Origin: Paraburkholderia tagetis
GTDB lineage: Bacteria; Pseudomonadota; Gammaproteobacteria; Burkholderiales; Burkholderiaceae
Length of the DNA: 64,000 nucleotides
Assembly (NCBI RefSeq): GCF_022213065.1
Contig: NZ_JAKLJA010000011.1
Location: 62,001 to 126,000 of the forward strand
Direction of reading: 5' to 3'
The notes below the pieces were generated by a model. The model worked only from the letters and a program-made list of their open reading frames with translations. It did no database searches and had not been told where the DNA came from. The position numbers and the translations under genes were made by a program. Shown here in pieces: positions 34,286 through 43,411 of the stretch. The first letter of the stretch is position 1, and each line of letters starts with the position of its first letter.

Positions 34286-35812
34286 ATGAACAACGAGAAT
34301 CACCGGCGCAGCTTCATGACGCCCCCACACGACTTTCCCGCCGAAGCCTTCGAGGACGCCGCCGACGCCGTCACGCGCCTGTCCGCCATCTACGAGGCGA
34401 ACACCTCGTTCCTGCGCGACGCGTTCGCACGCTACCGGCGCGGCGAGGCGTTCGACCACCGCGTGCGCGCCTGCTATCCGTTCGTGCGCGTTCACACGGA
34501 AGTCAACACGCACATCGATTCGCGGCGTTCATATGGTTTCGTCGCGGGCCCCGGCGTGTTCGAGACCACCATCACGCGTCCCGACCTGTTCAGCAACTAT
34601 TATCGCGAGCAATTGCGGCTGCTTTCGAAGAACCATCATGTGTCGATCGAAGTCGGGGTGTCGGAGCAGCCCATTCCGATTCATTTCGCGTTCGCGGAGG
34701 GCATCCACCTCGAAGGCGATCTGGACCGCGAGCGGCTTTTCGCGATGCGCGACCTATTCGATACGCCGGACCTCGCCGAGCTCGATGACCGCATCGTCAA
34801 TGGCACCTATGAGCCTGCACACGGCGAGCCGCAGCCGCTCGCGCTCTTCACGGCGCCGCGCGTGGACTTTTCGCTGCATCGCCTCAAGCACTACACGGCG
34901 ACCTCGCCCACGCACATCCAGAACTATGTGCTCTATACCAACTACCAGTTCTATATCGACGAATTCGTGAAGCTCGGCCGCGCGATGATGGCGCGCACCG
35001 ACGACGCCGATCTGCGCAATTACCGCAGCGAATACACGTCGTTCGTGGAGCCGGGCGACGTGGTTACCTACAACGCGAATCTCGGCGAGCAGGACGACGA
35101 GGGCACGCCGCCCGCGCGTCTGCCGCAGATGCCCGCGTATCACCTCAAGCGCGCGGACGGCAGCGGCATCACGATGGTCAATATCGGCGTGGGGCCGTCG
35201 AATGCAAAGACGATCACGGACCATATCGCGGTGCTGCGCCCGCATGCATGGATCATGCTCGGCCACTGCGCGGGGCTGCGCAATACGCAGCGTCTCGGCG
35301 ACTACGTGCTCGCGCACGGCTATGTGCGCGAGGATCACGTGCTGGACGCCGATTTGCCGCTGTGGGTGCCGATTCCGGCGCTGGCCGAAGTGCAGGTGGC
35401 GCTCGAGCGCGCGGTCGCGCAGATCACGCAGCTCGACGGCGTGGAGCTCAAGCGTGTGATGCGCACGGGCACGGTGGCGAGCGTCGACAATCGCAATTGG
35501 GAATTGCGCGAGCATCGCGAGCCGGTGCAGCGTCTTTCGCAGAGTCGCGCGGTTGCGCTCGACATGGAGAGCGCGACGATTGCCGCGAACGGCTTTCGCT
35601 TCCGCGTGCCGTACGGCACCTTGCTATGCGTCTCCGACAAGCCGCTGCACGGCGAACTCAAGCTGCCTGGCATGGCCGATTCGTTCTACCGCGCGCAGGT
35701 GGATCAGCACCTGCAGATTGGCGTAAAGGCGATGGAGATCTTGCGCACCAATGGCCTGCACAAACTCCATAGCCGGAAATTGCGCAGCTTTGCCGAGGTG
35801 GCGTTTCAGTAA
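34286..35812 (+). CDS. amn: AMP nucleosidase
   Basis: Amn hydrolyses AMP to adenine and ribose-5-phosphate in purine salvage. The 508-residue protein has the N-terminal regulatory domain (about 20-220) and the C-terminal PNP/UDP-phosphorylase-like catalytic domain. The latter includes GHCAGLRNTQRLGDYVLAHG near 330, ALDMESATIAANGFRFRVPY near 425 and CVSDKPLHGELK near 450. ATG 34286 has GAGG upstream; an earlier in-frame codon at 34088 would add a segment without homology. Confidence 0.95.
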   Translation: MNNENHRRSFMTPPHDFPAEAFEDAADAVTRLSAIYEANTSFLRDAFARYRRGEAFDHRVRACYPFVRVHTEVNTHIDSRRSYGFVAGPGVFETTITRPDLFSNYYREQLRLLSKNHHVSIEVGVSEQPIPIHFAFAEGIHLEGDLDRERLFAMRDLFDTPDLAELDDRIVNGTYEPAHGEPQPLALFTAPRVDFSLHRLKHYTATSPTHIQNYVLYTNYQFYIDEFVKLGRAMMARTDDADLRNYRSEYTSFVEPGDVVTYNANLGEQDDEGTPPARLPQMPAYHLKRADGSGITMVNIGVGPSNAKTITDHIAVLRPHAWIMLGHCAGLRNTQRLGDYVLAHGYVREDHVLDADLPLWVPIPALAEVQVALERAVAQITQLDGVELKRVMRTGTVASVDNRNWELREHREPVQRLSQSRAVALDMESATIAANGFRFRVPYGTLLCVSDKPLHGELKLPGMADSFYRAQVDQHLQIGVKAMEILRTNGLHKLHSRKLRSFAEVAFQ

Positions 35813-35818
35813 GCTTCG

Positions 35819-35844
35819 AACCGGCGCGTGCGCGCGCCGGTTTT
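35819..35844 (+). terminator. intrinsic terminator after amn
   Basis: AACCGGCGCG and CGCGCCGGTT form a perfect 10-bp stem with a TGCG loop, beginning 7 bases after the amn stop and followed by TT. It also lies downstream of the convergent chrA pair. Confidence 0.8.
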
Positions 35845-35890
35845 CAGGATGACGAAGCAATGCGTGCCGCCAGTGTGCGCGGCGCAGATA

Positions 35891-36418
35891 CTACTGCCCA
35901 ATCCCCATCAACCCGATCAAGCTCCCCGCGGCAAGCAGCCACAACGGATGGATCTTCGTGCGCAACGCGAGCACGGCGCATGCGCCCGTGATCGCCCACG
36001 CGATCCATGTCGGATCGGATGCCTTCGCGATCAACATGGCGCTCGCGGCCACGAGCCCCGCCGTCACCGGCACGAGCCCGCGCTGCGCGATGCGCCGCCA
36101 CGGCCGGTCCTTGAAGCGATCCCACGCGTGAAGCGCAGCCACCGTCACGAGCGAGGACGGCCCGAACTTCGCCACCGACGTCACGAGCATGCCGGGCCAG
36201 CCGGCCACGTGCCACCCCACCAGCGTCACGATCATCATGTTGGGCCCTGGCGCGGCCTGCGCGAGTGCGAATAGCGCGCTGAACTCGCTCGCGCTCATCC
36301 AGTGGTGGACCTCCACGACCTGGCGCTGCATTTCCGGGAGGATCGTGTTGCCGCCGCCGAATGCAAGCAGCGAGAGCTGGCTGAAGATCGTGGCGAGCGC
36401 GACCAGGGTGGCGTTCAT
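35891..36418 (-). CDS. chrA: chromate transporter, second half-protein
   Basis: A 175-residue single-domain CHR protein. Chromate transporters occur as one fused protein or as two short halves with opposite membrane topology; this is the second of such a pair. The CHR motif is FSQLSLLAFGGGNTILPEMQ, followed by FALAQAAPGPNMMIVTLVGW. The ATG overlaps the stop of the first half as ATGA, which supports equimolar synthesis. A longer open frame continues upstream but overlaps the first half and was rejected. Confidence 0.9.
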   Translation of the reverse strand: MNATLVALATIFSQLSLLAFGGGNTILPEMQRQVVEVHHWMSASEFSALFALAQAAPGPNMMIVTLVGWHVAGWPGMLVTSVAKFGPSSLVTVAALHAWDRFKDRPWRRIAQRGLVPVTAGLVAASAMLIAKASDPTWIAWAITGACAVLALRTKIHPLWLLAAGSLIGLMGIGQ

Positions 36419-37026
36419 TGTGCTTCCTCCGCGCGACGGGCAGCACGCGCCGCGACGGCGATGCCGAGCGGCGTGAGTACGAGCATGGTGGGCAAGAGCG
36501 GCAGGCGCAGCAGAGCGATGGCGATGAAGCCGAGCAGGGCGATTGCGGCGGCGGCCGGGTCGCGGCGCAGCGGCAGCACGATTTTCGCGGCCATGGCGAT
36601 CAGCAGCCCGGCGGCTGCGGCGGCAAGGCCGACGAATAGATGCCGCACGTGCGGGTCGTTCTGCGTGCGCTCGTAGAGCACGCCCAACCCGATCACGACG
36701 AGCGACGGCCCGGCGATCAGCCCGAGCAGCCCGGCGACGGCGCCGCGCCAGCCGCGAAAGCGCATGCCGAGCGCGACCGAAAGGTTGATCACATTGCCGC
36801 CGGGCAGGAATTGGCACAGCCCGAGCAGGTCGGTGAATTCGGCGGACGAAAGCCAGCGGCGCTGCTCGACGATGGTGCGGCGCGCGAGCGGCAGTGCGCC
36901 GCCGAAGGAGGTGAAGCCGAGCCCGAGAAAGCCGAGGAACAGATCGCGCACGCTGGGCGTGCCAAGCACATCGTCCTCGGGGGTGGCGTTCGCCTCGGAT
37001 GGGGAGGAGGCCAGGTTTTGTTTCAT
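36415..37026 (-). CDS. chrA: chromate transporter, first half-protein
   Basis: A 203-residue single-domain CHR protein with GFLGLGFTSFGGALPLARRT and LCQFLPGGNVINLSVALG. It expels chromate, or sulfate-like anions, with its partner in the inner membrane. GAGG lies 9 nt before the ATG. It is divergent from a LysR gene that probably regulates it. Confidence 0.9.
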   Translation of the reverse strand: MKQNLASSPSEANATPEDDVLGTPSVRDLFLGFLGLGFTSFGGALPLARRTIVEQRRWLSSAEFTDLLGLCQFLPGGNVINLSVALGMRFRGWRGAVAGLLGLIAGPSLVVIGLGVLYERTQNDPHVRHLFVGLAAAAAGLLIAMAAKIVLPLRRDPAAAAIALLGFIAIALLRLPLLPTMLVLTPLGIAVAARAARRAEEAQ

Positions 37027-37099
37027 GCGAAGACCTCGATGGAAAGTTCGAAGCGTAGCGCCGAACCGCCCCCAGGCAAAACGATTTCTCGGCCGGGTT

Positions 37100-37120
37100 C
37101 TTGTGACCTAGAATCACAAG
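37100..37120. promoter_or_regulatory. 21-bp palindromic LysR-type operator
   Basis: CTTGTGA and TCACAAG flank a 7-base core and end one base before the LysR start codon. The core overlaps TAGAAT, a possible -10. The site fits T-N11-A LTTR geometry and suggests autorepression and control of the divergent chrA pair. Confidence 0.6.
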
Positions 37121-37121
37121 C

Positions 37122-38027
37122 ATGGCACGCTCCCTTCCTCCCTTTCCCGCGCTGCGCGCGTTCGAAGCCGCGGCACGGCACAACAGTTTCACCGCCGCGG
37201 CGGCCGAGCTCCATGTGACTCACGGTGCAATCAGCCGCCAGGTCGCGGCGCTGGAGGCGTGGGTGGGCGTGCAGGTGTTTCATCGGCACGGCAAGCGGGT
37301 TGCCTTGACCGACGACGGGCGGCGTTATCTCGGAGCCGTGCAGGGGGCGTTCGACAGCATTGCCCGCGCCACGACGGAGTTGCGCGATACCGGCGTCGTC
37401 CATGTGCTGCGCGTGAATGCGCTGCCCACGTTCGCCATGAAGTGGCTGCTGCCGCGTCTTTCGCAGTTCCAGCGCCTCGCGCCCAACGTCGAGTTGCGTC
37501 TTGCCACTTCGAATGCGCCCGTCGAGACGCTCGATGCGTTCGACGTGGCCGTGCGGCGCGGGCCGGCGCATTGGCCGGATTGCGCGAGCGGCTATTTCCT
37601 CGACGAAATGGAGTTGCCGGTGTGCAGCCCGGCGTTATTGAAACGAGCGCCGATCCAGTGCGCCGACGACCTCGCGCGCCATGTCCTGCTGCACTCGGAT
37701 ACGCGTCCCGATGCGTGGCGCACGTGGCTGGCCGCTGCCGGCGTGAAAGCCAAGTGCCGGAAGAAGCAGTCGTTCGACCATTTTTATCTGGCGCTGCAGG
37801 CCGCCGAGGACGGGCTCGGTGTGGCGCTTGGACCGCTGCCGCTGCTGGACGACGAACTGGCTTCGGGCCGTCTCGTGGCACCGCTCGCCGGCCCCCACCT
37901 GGACGCGCGCGGCTATTGCTGGGTTGCGCGGCGCGAGGTGGCGGACGTGCCTGTCGTTGCGCAGTTTTGCCGATGGCTGGAGGAGCAGGCCAGCGCGCAG
38001 CCGGCCTGCGTCGAACATCAAAGATAG
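37122..38027 (+). CDS. LysR-family regulator, GcvA-like
   Basis: A 301-residue LTTR beginning LPPFPALRAFEAAARHNSFT, typical of the GcvA/AmpR subgroup, with AAAELHVTHGAISRQVAALE as the recognition helix region. No ribosome site is visible, because the palindromic operator occupies that position. It is divergent from chrA and convergent with the LOG gene, overlapping it by 10 bases. Confidence 0.92.
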   Translation: MARSLPPFPALRAFEAAARHNSFTAAAAELHVTHGAISRQVAALEAWVGVQVFHRHGKRVALTDDGRRYLGAVQGAFDSIARATTELRDTGVVHVLRVNALPTFAMKWLLPRLSQFQRLAPNVELRLATSNAPVETLDAFDVAVRRGPAHWPDCASGYFLDEMELPVCSPALLKRAPIQCADDLARHVLLHSDTRPDAWRTWLAAAGVKAKCRKKQSFDHFYLALQAAEDGLGVALGPLPLLDDELASGRLVAPLAGPHLDARGYCWVARREVADVPVVAQFCRWLEEQASAQPACVEHQR

Positions 38028-38773
38028 AACATGCGGTCGTCGTCGGATTCGGGGCGGGCCGGATGTTCCTGCTCGGGCTCTTCGCCGCTGTCCTCATAGA
38101 ACTTGAGCACCGCTTCGAGCACCTGGTCCGGGTCGTCGATTACCTGCATCAGATCCATGTCTTCAGGATTGATGAGGCCCATAGGCACGAGCGCCGCGCG
38201 GAACCACTCGAGCAGGCCCTTCCAGAACTCGGCACCCACCAGAATGATGGGCACGTGACGCGATTTCTTGGTCTGGATGAGCGTGAGCACCTCGGCCAGT
38301 TCGTCGAGCGTGCCGAAGCCGCCAGGCATCACGATCACGGCGTCGGAGTTCTTGACGAAGGTGACCTTGCGCGTGAAGAAATGGCGAAAGCGCAGCGAGA
38401 TGTCCTGCCACTGATTGCCCGACTGCTCGTGCGGCAACTCGATGTTCAGGCCCACGGAAGGCGACTTGCCCGCGTGCGCGCCCTGGTTGGCGGCTTCCAT
38501 GATGCCTGGGCCGCCGCCGGAGATCACGGCGAAGCCCGCGTCCGACACTTTGCGCGCGATGGTTTTGGCGAGCTGGAAGTACGGCGAGTCGGGTTTCAGG
38601 CGAGCAGAGCCATAGATGCTGACCGCTGGCCGGATCTCGGACAGGTATTCGGTCGCCTCGATAAACTCTGCCATAATCGTGAACATCTGCCACGATGCGC
38701 GCGCCTTCTTGGCTGTTGCGCGCTCTTGATCTGCGAGTGAACGCAGACTCGGAATCACTTTTCTCTTGTCCAT
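38018..38773 (-). CDS. LOG-family (TIGR00730) Rossmann protein
   Basis: A 251-residue protein with the nucleotide-5'-monophosphate phosphoribohydrolase signature MPGGFGTLDELAEVLTLIQ near 153 and GGGPGIMEAANQGAH near 91. Known LOG proteins release cytokinin-like bases from nucleotide monophosphates. The N-terminal 55 residues resemble those of longer bacterial members. The start codon is one base from that of polA on the other strand. Confidence 0.9.
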   Translation of the reverse strand: MDKRKVIPSLRSLADQERATAKKARASWQMFTIMAEFIEATEYLSEIRPAVSIYGSARLKPDSPYFQLAKTIARKVSDAGFAVISGGGPGIMEAANQGAHAGKSPSVGLNIELPHEQSGNQWQDISLRFRHFFTRKVTFVKNSDAVIVMPGGFGTLDELAEVLTLIQTKKSRHVPIILVGAEFWKGLLEWFRAALVPMGLINPEDMDLMQVIDDPDQVLEAVLKFYEDSGEEPEQEHPARPESDDDRMFYL

Positions 38774-38774
38774 A

Positions 38775-41570
38775 ATGCCTGAAGAACTTCGCGTGGAAAC
38801 CAAGCTACAAACTCAGCTGGAAGGTAAGACCCTGTTGCTGGTCGACGGTTCTAGCTATCTCTATCGTGCCTTCCATGCGATGCCTGATTTGCGCGGTCCC
38901 GATGGCGAACCGACGGGTGCGCTATACGGCATCATCAACATGCTGCGTCGCATGCGCAAGGACGTTACGGCAGAGTATAGCGCGTGCGTGTTCGATGCAA
39001 AGGGCAAGACGTTTCGTGACGACTGGTATCCCGAGTACAAGGCCAACCGGCCTTCCATGCCCGAGCCGCTCGCGGCGCAAATCGAGCCCATCCACGAAGC
39101 GGTGCGTGCACTAGGCTGGCCGCTTTTGATGATCGAAGGCGTGGAGGCCGACGACGTGATCGGCACGCTTGCATGCCAGGCGGAAAAGCACGGTATGAAG
39201 GTGGTCGTTTCCACCGGCGATAAAGATCTCGCGCAGCTCGTGACCGACCACGTCACGCTCATCAACACGATGACCAACGAGACGCTCGACCGCGAAGGCG
39301 TGATCGCGAAGTTCGGCGTGCCGCCGGAGCGCATCGTCGACTATCTCTCGCTCATTGGCGACACCGTGGACAACGTGCCGGGTGTGAACAAGTGCGGCCC
39401 GAAGACGGCGGTGAAGTGGCTCACGCAATATGGCACGCTCGACGGCATCGTCGAGCATGCCGATGAAATCAAGGGGGCAGTGGGCGGCTATCTGCGCGAC
39501 GCGCTCGACTTCCTGCCGATGGCGAGGAAGCTCGTCACCGTCGAAACGTCATGCGATCTTTCTCCGCACCTGGAGTCGATTGCGGGCTCGCTCGCCACGC
39601 AAGGCGAAGCGCGCGAGGAGTTGCGCGATATCTTCGCGCGCCACGGCTTCAAGACCTGGCTGCGTGAAGTCAACGAAGCCAATCAGACCGTGCCCGCTGC
39701 AACGACCGGCGAAGCGCCCGCGCAGGACGCGAACGTCCAGCCCGCGTTGCTCATCGACGACGCGCCACGCCACTACGAAACCATTCAGACGTGGGGGCAG
39801 TTCGATACGTGGCTCAAGAAGATCGAAGCGGCCGCGCTCACCGCGTTCGACACCGAGACCACGGCGCTCGATCCGATGGTCGCGAAGCTCGTCGGCATGT
39901 CGTTCTCGACCGAAGCGGGCAGCGGCGCGTATCTGCCGCTCGCGCATCGCGGGCCCGACGCGCCCGAGCAGTTGCCGCTCGACGAAGTGCTCGCGCGCCT
40001 GAAGCCCTGGCTCGAAAGCGAGCAGCACAAGAAGGTCGGCCAGCACATGAAGTACGACGAACAGGTGCTCGCGAACTATGGCATCGAGCTGAACGGCGTC
40101 GAGTACGACACGCTGCTCGAATCGTATGTGCTCGAATCGCATCGCACTCACGACATGGACAGCCTCGCGCTGCGTCATCTCGGCATCAAGACGATCAAGT
40201 ACGAGGAGGTGGCAGGCAAGGGTGCGCAGCAGATCGGCTTTGACGACGTGCCGCTCGAAACGGCCGCCGAATACGCAGCCGAAGATGCCGATGTCACGCT
40301 GCAACTGCACCTCGCGCTTTATCCGCAAATCGCGCCCGAGAAGGGCCTCTACTACGTGTATCGCGAGATCGAGATGCCCACCTCGCGCGTGCTGCGCAAG
40401 GTGGAACGCAATGGCGTGCTGATCGACACGGAGCGGCTGGAAAAACAGAGCGCCGAAATCGCGGTGCGGCTTATCGAGCTCGAGCAGCAAGCCTATGCGC
40501 TCGCGGGCGGCGAGTTCAATCTCGGCTCGCCCAAGCAGATCGGCCAGATCTTCTTCGAGAAGCTGCAACTGCCGGTCGTGAAGAAGACGCCGAGCGGCGC
40601 ACCGTCCACCGACGAAGAAGTGCTGCAAAAACTCGCCGAAGACTACCCGCTGCCCAAGCTGTTGCTCGAGCATCGGGGTCTCGCCAAGCTCAAGTCCACG
40701 TATACCGACAAGCTGCCGCGCATGGTCAACGCGCAAACGGGCCGCGTGCACACGAACTACGCGCAGGCCGTGGCCGTGACCGGCCGTCTCGCGTCTAACG
40801 ATCCGAATCTGCAGAACATTCCGGTGCGCACGGGCGAAGGCCGGCGCATTCGCGAAGCGTTTATTGCACCGCCGGGCTGCAAGATCGTGTCCGCCGACTA
40901 TTCGCAGATCGAACTGCGCATCATGGCGCATATCTCGGGCGACGAGTCGCTGCTCGCGGCGTTCAAGCGCGGCGACGACATTCACCGCGCCACGGCGGCG
41001 GAAGTGTTCGGCATGACGCCGCTCGAAGTGAGCAACGACCAGCGGCGCATCGCGAAGGTCATCAACTTCGGGCTGATCTATGGCATGAGCGCATTCGGCC
41101 TCGCCTCGAATCTCGGCATCACGCGCGATGCGGCCACGCTCTATATCGACCGTTATTTCGCGCGCTATCCGGGCGTCAAGCGCTACATGGACGAGACGCG
41201 CATGGACGCGAAGTCGCGCGGCTACGTGGAGACCGTGTTCGGCCGCCGCCTCTGGCTGCCCGAGATCAACGGCGGCAACGGCCCGCGCCGCCAGGCCGCC
41301 GAGCGTGCTGCCATCAACGCGCCGATGCAGGGCACGGCGGCCGATCTCATCAAGCTCTCGATGATCGCGGTGCAGCAATGGCTCGACAAACGCAAGATCG
41401 GCACCAGGATGATCATGCAGGTCCACGACGAACTGGTGCTCGAAGTCCCCGACGAGGAACTCTCCGAAGTGCGCAAGTGCTTGCCGGAGTTGATGTGCTC
41501 GGTGGCGAAGCTGAAGGTGCCGCTCGTGGCCGAGGTGGGTGTGGGTGCGAACTGGGAAGAAGCGCACTGA
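38775..41570 (+). CDS. polA: DNA polymerase I
   Basis: PolA fills repair gaps and removes Okazaki primers. The 931-residue protein has all three domains: 5'-nuclease (about 15-300, LLLVDGSSYLYRAFHAM, GVEADDVIGTLA, SLIGDTVDNVPGV), proofreading exonuclease (about 340-530, with FDTETTALDP intact) and polymerase (about 560-930). Polymerase motif A is SADYSQIELRIMAHISGD, B RRIAKVINFGLIYGMSAFG and C MQVHDELVLEVPD. The ATG at 38775 gives a slightly longer lead than E. coli; GTG 38793 is an alternative start. Confidence 0.97.
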   Translation: MPEELRVETKLQTQLEGKTLLLVDGSSYLYRAFHAMPDLRGPDGEPTGALYGIINMLRRMRKDVTAEYSACVFDAKGKTFRDDWYPEYKANRPSMPEPLAAQIEPIHEAVRALGWPLLMIEGVEADDVIGTLACQAEKHGMKVVVSTGDKDLAQLVTDHVTLINTMTNETLDREGVIAKFGVPPERIVDYLSLIGDTVDNVPGVNKCGPKTAVKWLTQYGTLDGIVEHADEIKGAVGGYLRDALDFLPMARKLVTVETSCDLSPHLESIAGSLATQGEAREELRDIFARHGFKTWLREVNEANQTVPAATTGEAPAQDANVQPALLIDDAPRHYETIQTWGQFDTWLKKIEAAALTAFDTETTALDPMVAKLVGMSFSTEAGSGAYLPLAHRGPDAPEQLPLDEVLARLKPWLESEQHKKVGQHMKYDEQVLANYGIELNGVEYDTLLESYVLESHRTHDMDSLALRHLGIKTIKYEEVAGKGAQQIGFDDVPLETAAEYAAEDADVTLQLHLALYPQIAPEKGLYYVYREIEMPTSRVLRKVERNGVLIDTERLEKQSAEIAVRLIELEQQAYALAGGEFNLGSPKQIGQIFFEKLQLPVVKKTPSGAPSTDEEVLQKLAEDYPLPKLLLEHRGLAKLKSTYTDKLPRMVNAQTGRVHTNYAQAVAVTGRLASNDPNLQNIPVRTGEGRRIREAFIAPPGCKIVSADYSQIELRIMAHISGDESLLAAFKRGDDIHRATAAEVFGMTPLEVSNDQRRIAKVINFGLIYGMSAFGLASNLGITRDAATLYIDRYFARYPGVKRYMDETRMDAKSRGYVETVFGRRLWLPEINGGNGPRRQAAERAAINAPMQGTAADLIKLSMIAVQQWLDKRKIGTRMIMQVHDELVLEVPDEELSEVRKCLPELMCSVAKLKVPLVAEVGVGANWEEAH

Positions 41571-41631
41571 GGGTGCACTGAGAGCACACTGAGGGCGTAA
41601 TGCCGGTGCAATGCCGGTGCAATGCGGGCGC
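41565..41631. repeat. two sets of 11-bp tandem repeats at the polA 3' end
   Basis: CACTGAG occurs at 41565, 41576 and 41587 (period 11), the first copy including the polA stop. It is followed by AATGC(C/G)GG(T/C)GC at 41599, 41610 and 41621 (period 11). The rest of the 390-base gap up to 41960 is GC-rich, with further loose GCGTGCCG repeats, and has no open gene or clear terminator. Confidence 0.75.
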
Positions 41632-41897
41632 AGTAAAGTGGCGCGCCGATGCGTGCCGACGCGCGCCGTGTGCGTGCCGTGTGGCGTATGGGATGCGTGC
41701 GCACCGAACGTTCGTGCGCCCCACAGCCGCGAGTCCGCTAGCGCGAGTATCGTAGCCAGGTCGTAACCCGTAACCGGAGCCGCGCCGTAACGCAAGCGGC
41801 CAGTGCAGATGTCGTTAATGCGCACTGCGTGTCTTGCCGTGTTGCATTGCATCAGTCAACAATGAGCCAAAGGCCCACGCCGCGCTGCCAATGCGCA

Positions 41898-41914
41898 CCG
41901 ATATTAAGTATCGG
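41898..41914. promoter_or_regulatory. 17-bp palindrome upstream of the NDH-2 gene
   Basis: CCGATA and TATCGG flank TTAAG, 47 bases before the start codon. It is a possible operator or leader hairpin for the flavoprotein gene. Confidence 0.4.
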
Positions 41915-41960
41915 CTGAGCGTCGGGCGTCTTATCGCCTATCGACATGCACGGAGAGTCT

Positions 41961-43307
41961 ATGCACCGCTTTATCGTAGTGGGAGGAGGCGCTGGAGGCC
42001 TCGAGCTGGCAACCCGGCTAGGCGATCGTTACGGCGAAACGCGTGCGAAGCGCGGCAGGCCACACGCCTCGGTCACGCTCGTCGACCGCTATCCGACGCA
42101 TATCTGGAAACCGCTCCTGCACGAAGTGGCGGCGGGCAGCATGGACCCGTTTACGCAAGAACTCGAGTACGCGGCGCAGGCGCGCTGGCACGGTTTCGAA
42201 TTCCAGCAGGGCGAGCTGGTCGGGCTCGACCGCACGGCAAAGCGCATCACGCTTGGTGCAGTGCAGGATGAAGACGGTGGCGAAATGCTGCCCGAGCGCG
42301 TGCTCGAATACGACACGCTGGTGCTCGCGATCGGCAGCACTACGCACTTCTTCGGCGTGCAGGGCGCGGCGGAAAACTCCATCGCGCTCGACACCGTCGC
42401 GCAGGCCGAGCGCTTTCGCAAGCGTCTCATCGCGGCATGCATGCGCGCGGAGCATCAGGAGCCCGAACCGGTCACGCATGACCACGAAGGCAACGAAGTG
42501 CCGCGCGTGCAGATCGCGATCGTCGGCGCGGGCGCAACGGGCGTCGAGCTTTCCGCCGAACTGCGCAACACCGCGCAGGTGCTCTCGGCCTACGGCCTGC
42601 ACAAGCTCGATCCGAGTCATGACGTGGGCATCGTGCTGATCGAATCGGGTCCGCGCATTCTGCCTGCTTTGGCCGAGCGCGTTTCATCGGCCACCGGCGA
42701 TCTACTGCGCAAGCTCGGCGTGCGGATCATGACCGGCGAGCTCGTGACCGAGGTGGCGCCGGGCGTCGTGCGCACGGCAAGCGGCAAATCCGTGCGCGCC
42801 GACCTCACCGTGTGGGCGGCCGGCATCAAGGCGCCGGCGGTGCTTTCGCAACTCGACGGCTTGACCGTCAACCGGCTCGGTCAGCTGGTCGTGCGGCGCA
42901 CGCTGCAAACGGAAGCCGACGACAACGTCTTCGCGCTCGGCGACTGCGCGGCGTGCGCGTGGCCCGGCAACGAGCGCGGCGTGCCGCCGCGTGCGCAGGC
43001 CGCGCACCAGCAGGCATCGTTTTTGTTCCGCTCGATGGGTGACCGGCTCGCCGGCAAGCCGTTGCCCGAGTTCACGTATCGCGACTTCGGCTCGCTAGTC
43101 TCGCTCGGTCATTTCAGCGCGGTCGGCAACCTGATGGGCGGCGTGATTGGCGGAAGCATGCTGATCGAGGGGCTCTTCGCCCGCTTCATGTACATGTCGC
43201 TGTACCGGCTGCATATCGCGGCGCTACACGGCTATGCGCGCATGGTGCTCGACACCTTCGCGCACTGGCTGCGGCGCACGACGCTGCCGCGCGTGAAGCT
43301 GCACTGA
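41961..43307 (+). CDS. ndh: type II NADH:quinone oxidoreductase (NDH-2)
   Basis: A 448-residue peripheral inner-membrane flavoprotein that oxidises NADH and reduces quinone without pumping protons. The FAD fold is FIVVGGGAGGLELATRLG at the start and the NADH fold is IAIVGAGATGVELSAELR near 174. The quinone-site region HIWKPLLHEVAAGSMD is near 47, and ALGDCAACAWPG near 322. The C-terminal 60 residues form the membrane-anchoring amphipathic helices. GGAG lies 6 nt before ATG 41961, favouring it over the ATG 15 bases upstream. Confidence 0.92.
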   Translation: MHRFIVVGGGAGGLELATRLGDRYGETRAKRGRPHASVTLVDRYPTHIWKPLLHEVAAGSMDPFTQELEYAAQARWHGFEFQQGELVGLDRTAKRITLGAVQDEDGGEMLPERVLEYDTLVLAIGSTTHFFGVQGAAENSIALDTVAQAERFRKRLIAACMRAEHQEPEPVTHDHEGNEVPRVQIAIVGAGATGVELSAELRNTAQVLSAYGLHKLDPSHDVGIVLIESGPRILPALAERVSSATGDLLRKLGVRIMTGELVTEVAPGVVRTASGKSVRADLTVWAAGIKAPAVLSQLDGLTVNRLGQLVVRRTLQTEADDNVFALGDCAACAWPGNERGVPPRAQAAHQQASFLFRSMGDRLAGKPLPEFTYRDFGSLVSLGHFSAVGNLMGGVIGGSMLIEGLFARFMYMSLYRLHIAALHGYARMVLDTFAHWLRRTTLPRVKLH

Positions 43308-43411
43308 CGCGCTGGTGCCTGCTTGCCCCTGCTTGTGCCTGCTTGCCCCTGCGGGCGTGGCACTGGTTTGTGCAGCCCCTTTTGCGTCGTTCTTTTCGCA
43401 AGGAGCGTTGC

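Noticed and set aside
36419..37192. 5' extension of the second chrA half-gene
   Set aside because: It runs through the first chrA half in another frame; the ATGA overlap at 36415-36418 gives the natural start.
39549..41852. 767-codon minus-strand frame opposite polA
   Set aside because: Antisense to a textbook DNA polymerase I; no homology seen.
41571..41960. Repeat-rich gap considered as a CRISPR array or small RNA gene
   Set aside because: Repeat units are 11 bp without spacers, and no promoter-terminator pair is visible.
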